Assembly (NCBI GenBank): GCA_029964075.1
Contig: CM057149.1
Span: 6,768,465-6,832,464, forward strand
Length of the DNA: 64,000 bases
Direction: 5' to 3'
DNA from: Patiria pectinifera
Lineage: Eukaryota; Echinodermata; Asteroidea; Valvatida; Asterinidae
Positions 60,901-64,000 of the stretch are shown here, in pieces. The translations under genes and the position numbers were made by a program. The notes beneath the pieces were generated by a model that made no database searches, was not told where the DNA came from, and saw only the letters and a list, made by a program, of their open reading frames with translations. Position 1 is the first letter of the stretch. Each line of letters opens with the position of its first letter.

Positions 60901-63428
60901 TCAGGCTTGCGAGCCACAGTGCCTAGGGCGCTTGTGAGGAATCCTTGGTTTCACTACCAGAAATATAATAATAATAATAGCAAATCATGTTTTTCATTGA
61001 AGTTGCCCCATAAAAAGGCTAAAAAAAGCTACTAAGAAAGGCTCAGAGGGAGAGAAACAAAACAAACGAAGATAAAAGAAGAGAATCGCTAATTTGGACG
61101 AAAAGAATTAACCTTTTCCTTTAAGGGAAGAGCAAATCGTAGGATAAAGGAAAGCATTGTCAGGCAATTAGTTCGGACAAGATGCCCGACGTACGAAAAA
61201 AACTGTGTAGGTTCATTTGTCTCTGAAGCATCAAACGCAAGAGCAGTTGGTTATTCTCCAGTGTGGGGGTTAAAGGTCAGTCTCTAGGTTGAAGGGTGTG
61301 TGTCCTTGGGCAAGACACTTTGTCACAATTACTTCTCTCCACCCAGAGGTCAAATGGTTATTGTAACTGATTTAGCCGGATGTGGCTAAAATGGCAGCAC
61401 CGAGCTATATAATAATCGTAGCGCTGATCACTTTCCATCCTATCAACAATCTCAAAGCGCTTTACAATTATTACCCCGTTGATCAGGCCATGAGACCAAA
61501 CGGCAACCGAGATCATCGCTCATTGGTCTTTGACCCTCATGGGCACAGATTTGTACTCCTGCACCCGATTTCATCAAACTCTTCGTAACTTGCGATGCAT
61601 CGCAGTGCTGCGACGCGTCGTATCTCCTGCGATGCGTCACAGCTGCAACGCGTCCTGCGATCCATTTCACTAAACACATCGTAAGTGCGACGCGTCGTAG
61701 GTGTATTTATAGCACAACTCGGTGACTGTTTTATGTCTTTAGTCAGCGTACAGTAAACAGTCGTCTGATATTCAACAAAGAGTCGTCGGATCTCAGCTCA
61801 AAATTTGTTAAAACGTAAAACAAAATGGCGGCTGTGCGATGCAATTTTGAAGGAAAACAAGCTCTCATTAGACTGTATAGCTACTTTGAAATTTCAACTC
61901 TAATATTCCGGTCTAATTCATAATTATTCAATGAATTTTCTATTGACAACTTTACACACATTGCCTCGGTATTGTAATCTCGTTAATGTAATGTTTATGG
62001 CATAAAAGTGGCTTAGAAATGACTCTTCTCATTTTGCGATGACCACTAGACAAGTCGTAACTTGCGACGTGTTTTAAGCCGTTGTCAAGGAACTTACGAC
62101 GCGTTCAACACATCGCAACTTTCGTGAAATGGAAGATACGACGCGTCGTGAGTTACGACGTGTAACACGTCGCAACTCGCGACGCGTCGTATCGAGTTGC
62201 GACGCGTCGCAGCGCTTCGTGAAATCAGGTGCTGGGTGGAGAGAGGTAATTGTAGCTAAGTGTCTTGCCCAAGGGCGCAAACACCACGTTCCTGGCAGGA
62301 TTCGAACCCACACACTATTGTGCTTGAGTCAAACACCGTAACTAATGGACCATGGCGTGTATACTACCAGGGAGCTGAGATGGTCTTCAGAATATTGTAT
62401 GGGCCTGATCGGCAAGATAACTATGCTGTACAGTTACCTAATGGGTATGTGGCTTAAAAAAAAAAATCGGCATTTTTATCATCATTATTAGGATGCTCTG
62501 ACTTTACAACGAGTCCTCCTCCAAACCAAATCGGAGCTGATGGGCGACGAGACCTCCGGAATGCCCGACATCCAGAGCACCGTCCGAGAGATCCTGACCA
62601 ATCTCTTCGTCTCGTTGGCCAATCATCAGGACGAGGAGGGAAGGTGCTTCAGTGATTCGCTGTCTGAGGTGCCTCCGGTGAAGGAGGAGCCAGGGGCCGA
62701 GGGGGAGATACAGCCGCCGCAGGGACAAAAGTAAACACACCGGGTCATCCATAATTACAGGGTGACCCCAAAAAATGCAACCCTAAAACATTTGTCTTTT
62801 TAAAAAAAAAAAAAAAGGGTCAGTGGAGTTTTATGTTTTGGTATCAGATTAAAGCTGAGAGTTTTTTCTTTAAAATACTGAAAAAAATCATGTAAATAGA
62901 AGTTTACTCAAACTCTTGGTGGCGCACTGCATTGTGAATTGCCCAAATTGAGAGACAAAAGCAGGTATAGTGAAATCTCGATAAATCAAAACCTGTTAAC
63001 TCAAAAACCCTTCTAACTCAAAGTAAAATACTTAATCCCGTCAATTGTTGTTGAATAAAAATCCATTGGATAACTGGAAACTCTGCTTAACTCAAAATTT
63101 GAGCCAATTCCCCTGAGGTTTGCCTTATCGGAATTCCACTGTAGCTGGTACGTGTAAATACAGCTGGCTTGTATCAATCACCTACAGTTATGGCAACTGT
63201 ATCAAGTAAACAGTCACAGCCAGTCAATCCTGATTCTGAGAGGGCTTCGTTCAGTCCGTCAGCAAAAATCGGAGAGTTTTTTGGCTTTGTTTTTGTAGGA
63301 AACCGTTGGATTTGGACACGCTCAGGAGGTTTCTTGACAAGGGCTGCTACCGTCGTCTGGACTGCTTCCAGGATCACATCTTTGGGGTCTTGGAACGAGC
63401 TCGCAATCTCAGCCGAACAGACTCCCAG
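39978..63428 (+). CDS. PBRM1: polybromo-1 (PBAF/BAF180 subunit), 5' part, bromodomains 1-5 and part of 6
   Basis: Exons: 39978-40103, 41336-41433, 41897-42044, 43739-43885, 45735-45902 (tentative), 48306-48554, 49459-49637, 50722-51052, 51482-51646, 52879-53016, 55131-55262, 57840-57993, 59363-59562, 60506-60673, 62492-62730, 63299-63428. All junctions are GT-AG and keep frame; 924 codons so far, with the gene running off the right edge. It starts MTKRRRSATSTDVKEPEEE. Bromodomains: BD1 with YYDVVSSPIDL and NNALAYY; BD2 with FPDYYDIINNPIDM and NAKTFNEPGS; BD3 with YPDYYEEIQHP and NAKHYN; BD4 with YPDYYQVISEPIDM and NARQYNEEGS; BD5 with YPEYYQVIKKPIDM and NACKFNEPDS; BD6 beginning LFVSLANHQDEEGRCFSDSL, then YRRLDCFQDHIFGVLERAR. 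PBRM1 reads acetylated histones for the PBAF SWI/SNF complex in the nucleus. The BAH domains and HMG box expected from the family are outside the window. Confidence 0.94.
40565..40836. mobile_element. inverted-repeat element in PBRM1 intron 1
   Basis: The ends are ATGGGCGTCGCGAGG and CCTGGTGACGCCCAT, with poly-G/poly-C rich borders. A short tandem repeat of CACACACCTAGAAAA-type units follows at 40842-40910. Confidence 0.65.
42082..42441 (+). mobile_element. MITE family E copy in PBRM1 intron 3
   Basis: It starts TTAACCCTAACTCCCTAGG and ends GGTTAGGGTTAA, with internal AATCCTGCAAAATCCTCCAA. It begins only about 40 bases after the exon 3 donor. Confidence 0.75.
43965..44353. mobile_element. 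MITE-like element A, copy 2
   Basis: The ends are TTAGGCCAAAAAA then CGGTCTCTGGTCAG, and CTGACCAGAGACCG then TTTTTGGCTTTA. It has GCGCGTCGAT-type subterminal blocks as in copy 1 (8508-8874). It lies in the PBRM1 intron after exon 4. Confidence 0.75.
45208..45524 (+). mobile_element. diverged family E-like element
   Basis: It starts GTAACCCTAACTCCCTAG and ends GAGAGGTTCGGGTTAA, with internal CCAAGTCCATCAAAATCCAT repeats. It is a sister group of family E with a different internal motif. Confidence 0.6.
45735..45902 (+). CDS. PBRM1: tentative PBRM1 exon 5 (linker)
   Basis: It is preceded by the pyrimidine-rich TCTCTCTCCTAG and followed by GTAGTG. It is open in the expected frame for 56 codons, starting QSCEVFADKDATDATAAASC and ending SEPPLNNE, and is phase 0 at both ends, so including or skipping it keeps the PBRM1 frame. 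It has no domain and would lie in the linker between BD1 and BD2, which is variable in the family. It could be an alternative exon or a chance open frame. Confidence 0.45.
46098..46770. mobile_element. ~673-bp inverted-repeat element in PBRM1 intron
   Basis: TAAGCCCCAGTCACACATTC then ACGGTTTGGAGCTACGGATA at the left matches GTAGCTCCAACCGTGAATGT then GTGATTGGGGCTTTA at the right, inverted over about 45 bases. The interior repeats GTGGATATTCGTAG-like words in both orientations. Confidence 0.8.
47205..47590. mobile_element. MITE family B, diverged copy
   Basis: It contains AAATCATGGCACCTGGTGTG, the TCGGTTACACATC block and two inverted GGTTCCCTGAC blocks. The end near 47580 resembles CAGCAAAAGCAAATGTTGCA. 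The left terminus is missing. Confidence 0.55.
47707..48227 (+). mobile_element. MITE family C, copy 3
   Basis: The ends are TTTAAAGCTACTGTCCATCA and GATTGACTATACCTTTAAA. Same interior as the other family C copies, opposite in orientation to copies 1 and 2. Its right end is only 79 bp before PBRM1 exon 6. Confidence 0.85.
48612..49041. mobile_element. inverted-repeat element in PBRM1 intron 6
   Basis: The ends CAGGCGCGGATCCAG and CTGGATCCGGCCCTG are near reverse complements. Borders rich in poly-G and poly-C runs. Confidence 0.6.
49141..49425 (+). mobile_element. SINE with tRNA-like core, copy 2
   Basis: GGATAGCTCAGTTGATAGAG and GCAGTTTCAAACTCTG form degenerate A and B boxes at about 49295-49355. 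The upstream segment TTGCTAGTATCGTGACTTTG matches 33113-33390. It ends just upstream of PBRM1 exon 7. Confidence 0.7.
49912..50305. repeat. two-copy tandem duplication, ~206-bp period
   Basis: The TTGGCTGTATA...AAAAGTTGGCTGCT...CCGCACGAAGTGGTTAA...AATGCAATT segment occurs at about 49920 and again at about 50127, in PBRM1 intron 7. Confidence 0.75.
51700..51935. repeat. dispersed GTCACAGNCAGTCAA-type repeat
   Basis: Words such as CCAGTCACAGACAGTCAA and CACAGCCAGTCAATCCTGCC recur here, at about 41460-41700 in the opposite orientation, and at about 63165-63235. Probably a further MITE family; ends were not resolved. Confidence 0.45.
52215..52395 (+). mobile_element. SINE body fragment
   Basis: GGATTGGGTTTTCAGTCCCT, CTGGGGTTTTCCTCCCACCT and the tail GAGGAATCCTTGGTTTCA followed by (AAT)n match the SINE bodies at 24797-25210 and 60715-60965. 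The tRNA head is missing. Confidence 0.65.
52579..52651. repeat. perfect 36-bp inverted repeat with one-base spacer, PBRM1 intron 9
   Basis: The left arm at 52579-52614 begins AGCCTAGTTTTCGGTGTTG and ends CTACAAATG. The right arm at 52616-52651 is its exact reverse complement; spacer C at 52615. It lies between exons 9 and 10. Confidence 0.92.
53064..53584 (+). mobile_element. MITE family C, copy 4
   Basis: The ends are TTTAAAGCTATAGTCCATCA and TGATGGACTATAGCTTTAAA, 521 bp. It starts 48 bp after the PBRM1 exon 10 donor and its last TTTAAA is shared with the following family B element. Confidence 0.88.
53579..54104 (+). mobile_element. MITE family B, full copy adjoining family C
   Basis: The ends are TTTAAAGGGAATGTAAAAC and GTTGTATCTTTCCTTTAAA. 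The inner TGGTCTGGTTCCTGGACC and CCAACGCTGGTCGGCC blocks are as in 12736-13269. Confidence 0.8.
54469..55039. mobile_element. MITE family D, copy 2
   Basis: The ends are TTTAACCCTTTCCTTACCAT and GGGCATGAAAGGATTAA. The interior (GGCGACTTTAGTCGACCAGG, GGCGGCATGTTGATATGTTT) is the reverse of 21126-21746. Confidence 0.75.
55331..55816. mobile_element. inverted-repeat element in PBRM1 intron 11
   Basis: CATAGAGCTATATTAAATTA at the left faces GTAATGTTATATAGCTCTATG at the right. A related left end (ATACAGCTATATCAAATAAG) lies at about 49658, after exon 7. Confidence 0.6.
56068..56263. mobile_element. small fold-back element
   Basis: TTTTTTATGTAAGCTGTGTA and GGGCTGCGGTTGGG on the left pair with CCCAACCACAGCCC and TACACAGCTTACATAACAAG on the right, arms of about 60 bases with some mismatches. 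Confidence 0.7.
56398..57016. repeat. inverted arrays of an ACCGATAATGTA-type word
   Basis: Left of centre, AACTGATAATGTAGTAACCA and ACCGATAATGTCACA-type words repeat (~56430-56525). On the right, inverted versions repeat (ATTATCGGTTTAGTG, ACATTATCGGTTGATG; ~56925-57015). The middle carries the ~85-bp block shared with 7876-7966 at 56699-56784. Confidence 0.6.
57159..57667. mobile_element. TA-flanked fold-back element, Tc1/mariner-like MITE
   Basis: It starts CAGGGCGAGTAAAA and ends TTTTACTCACCCTG, flanked by TA on both sides (57157-57158 and 57668-57669). The two halves are inverted copies over about 230 bases (CGGGACCATTGTTTTAGTGA vs TCACTAAAACAGTGGTCCCG), so it is almost one long hairpin. 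No transposase. The TA target suggests Tc1/mariner; this is inference. Confidence 0.75.
58221..58610. mobile_element. ~390-bp MITE with ~60-bp inverted ends
   Basis: ACAATTCGGGCGATTCACAA then TGCAGTGCGCCACCAAGAGT at the left is mirrored at the right ending GCGATTCACAATG-complement and CCCGAATTGT. A solo end (CTTGGTGGCGCACTGCATTG) lies at about 62914. In PBRM1 intron 12. Confidence 0.8.
59642..60274. mobile_element. inverted-repeat element in PBRM1 intron 13
   Basis: The left TACAGGGAAAAAAAACC then TTAAAACATTTGCC matches the right GGCAAATGTTTCAGGGTTAC then GGGGTCACCCTGTA in inverted orientation. ATCAGATTAAAGGTGAGGGC and CTCTCAGCTTCAATTTGATA also pair. A related left end (CAGGGTGACCCCAAAAAATG) lies at 62759, just after exon 15. 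Confidence 0.7.
60715..60965 (+). mobile_element. tRNA-derived SINE
   Basis: A B-box-like CCGGGTTCGATTCCTGCC at ~60750 is followed by the GGATTGGGTTTTCAGTCCCT body and the GAGGAATCCTTGGTTTCA tail. Same family as 24797-25210. It begins right after PBRM1 exon 14. Confidence 0.7.
61562..62235. mobile_element. inverted-repeat element rich in GCGACGCGTCGTA words
   Basis: CACCCGATTTCATCAAACTC then TTCGTAACTTGCGATG faces TCGCAGCGCTTCGTGAAATC then AGGTGCTG. Many CpG-rich words of the GCGACGCGTCG type lie at both ends and AT-rich sequence in the middle. A SINE-like fragment (AAGTGTCTTGCCCAAGG, GCAGGATTCGAACCCACAC) follows at ~62250-62340. Confidence 0.65.
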
Positions 63429-63479
63429 GTCAGTTCATGTCTAAGGCCACTGAGTTTCTATCTCAAAAATTTTTGTGTC

Positions 63480-63800
63480 CAAATGTTTGTGGCATAGGTG
63501 GCATGGGTGGCTTGTGCGTAAAGCGCTCGCCTCTCGGCCCTGGTTTGAATCCCGGCCACGGACCATATATGCCATACGTGAGTAGAGTTGCGCGTTGGTT
63601 CTCTCCTGTGCCACAAGGGTTTTTCTCCGGGCCCTCTGGTTTTCCTCCCTCCGGAAAAATCAAACACTTTTGATCTCAGGCTGTGCTCCGTGGTCATATA
63701 TGGGTCAATGTGGCTGGCTGCCAGCGGCTGGACCATGTTGAAGCCACGTCCTTCGCAATTCAGCTTCTCAGCTACGAGTAAGGATGATTAGCCTCCCCAA
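63480..63800 (+). mobile_element. tRNA-derived SINE at the right end
   Basis: GGTGGCTTGTGCGTAAAGCG resembles an A-box head and CCTGGTTTGAATCCCGGCC a B box, then a body with TTCTCCGGGCCCTCTGGTTT. It lies in the PBRM1 intron after exon 16. Short inverted GGGAGACATTxxxTGTCTCCC sequence follows at ~63840-63920. Confidence 0.6.
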
Positions 63801-64000
63801 ATTATTATTATGCTTATTATTCCTGTTAATGTACCCTTAAGGAGACATTTTTCGTCATATGTTGTTATACCTCAGGGAGACACCGGACATTAGGGAGACA
63901 TTGAAATGTCTCCCTAATGTCACAACTCCTATTTAGAGGCAAAATGTTACCGTCGCAAAAAGGCAAGATCGATTGCTCACAATCCGAATTCGTGGGGGTA

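Overview
The window is animal nuclear DNA: intron-rich, AT-rich, and crowded with short inverted-repeat (MITE-like) elements, tRNA-derived SINE fragments, a truncated LINE tail and satellites. Hyalin-type HYR modules together with one nucleostemin-family gene and a polybromo gene suggest an invertebrate deuterostome, most likely an echinoderm. The phylum is inferred from gene content, not proven.

Layout. (1) 1-7620, minus strand: about 15 near-identical units of ~513 bp. Each holds one 273-bp phase 1-1 exon encoding a HYR (hyalin repeat) module plus a ~240-bp intron. A possible first exon with a signal peptide, also ending in phase 1, lies at 14646-14727. (2) 7621-21800: no recognised gene, apart from that candidate exon and a weak one at 18138-18240. 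It holds nested MITEs, a LINE 3' tail with an (ATT)n tail, fold-back sequences and a hairpin carrying telomere-like TTAGGG repeats. (3) 21839-37901, minus strand: a complete 15-exon gene for nucleostemin (GNL3/GNL3L family), a circularly permuted nucleolar GTPase, about 633 residues as assembled by eye. (4) 37902-39977: a ~2.1-kb intergenic region between two divergent genes. (5) 39978 to beyond the right edge, plus strand: the first 16 exons (one of them tentative) of polybromo-1 (PBRM1), covering bromodomains 1-5 and part of 6. The rest of bromodomain 6, and the BAH and HMG regions expected from the family, lie outside the window.

The genes. The HYR product would be an extracellular adhesive or matrix protein. 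GNL3 acts in the nucleolus in ribosome biogenesis and cell-cycle control. PBRM1 is the acetyl-lysine-reading subunit of the PBAF chromatin remodeller. GNL3 and PBRM1 are also head-to-head neighbours on human chromosome 3p21, so this arrangement looks like a very old conserved divergent pair.

Exon boundaries were set by hand from GT/AG sites, phase continuity and family resemblance; no alignment or transcript evidence was available. All internal GNL3 and PBRM1 junctions keep the reading frame.
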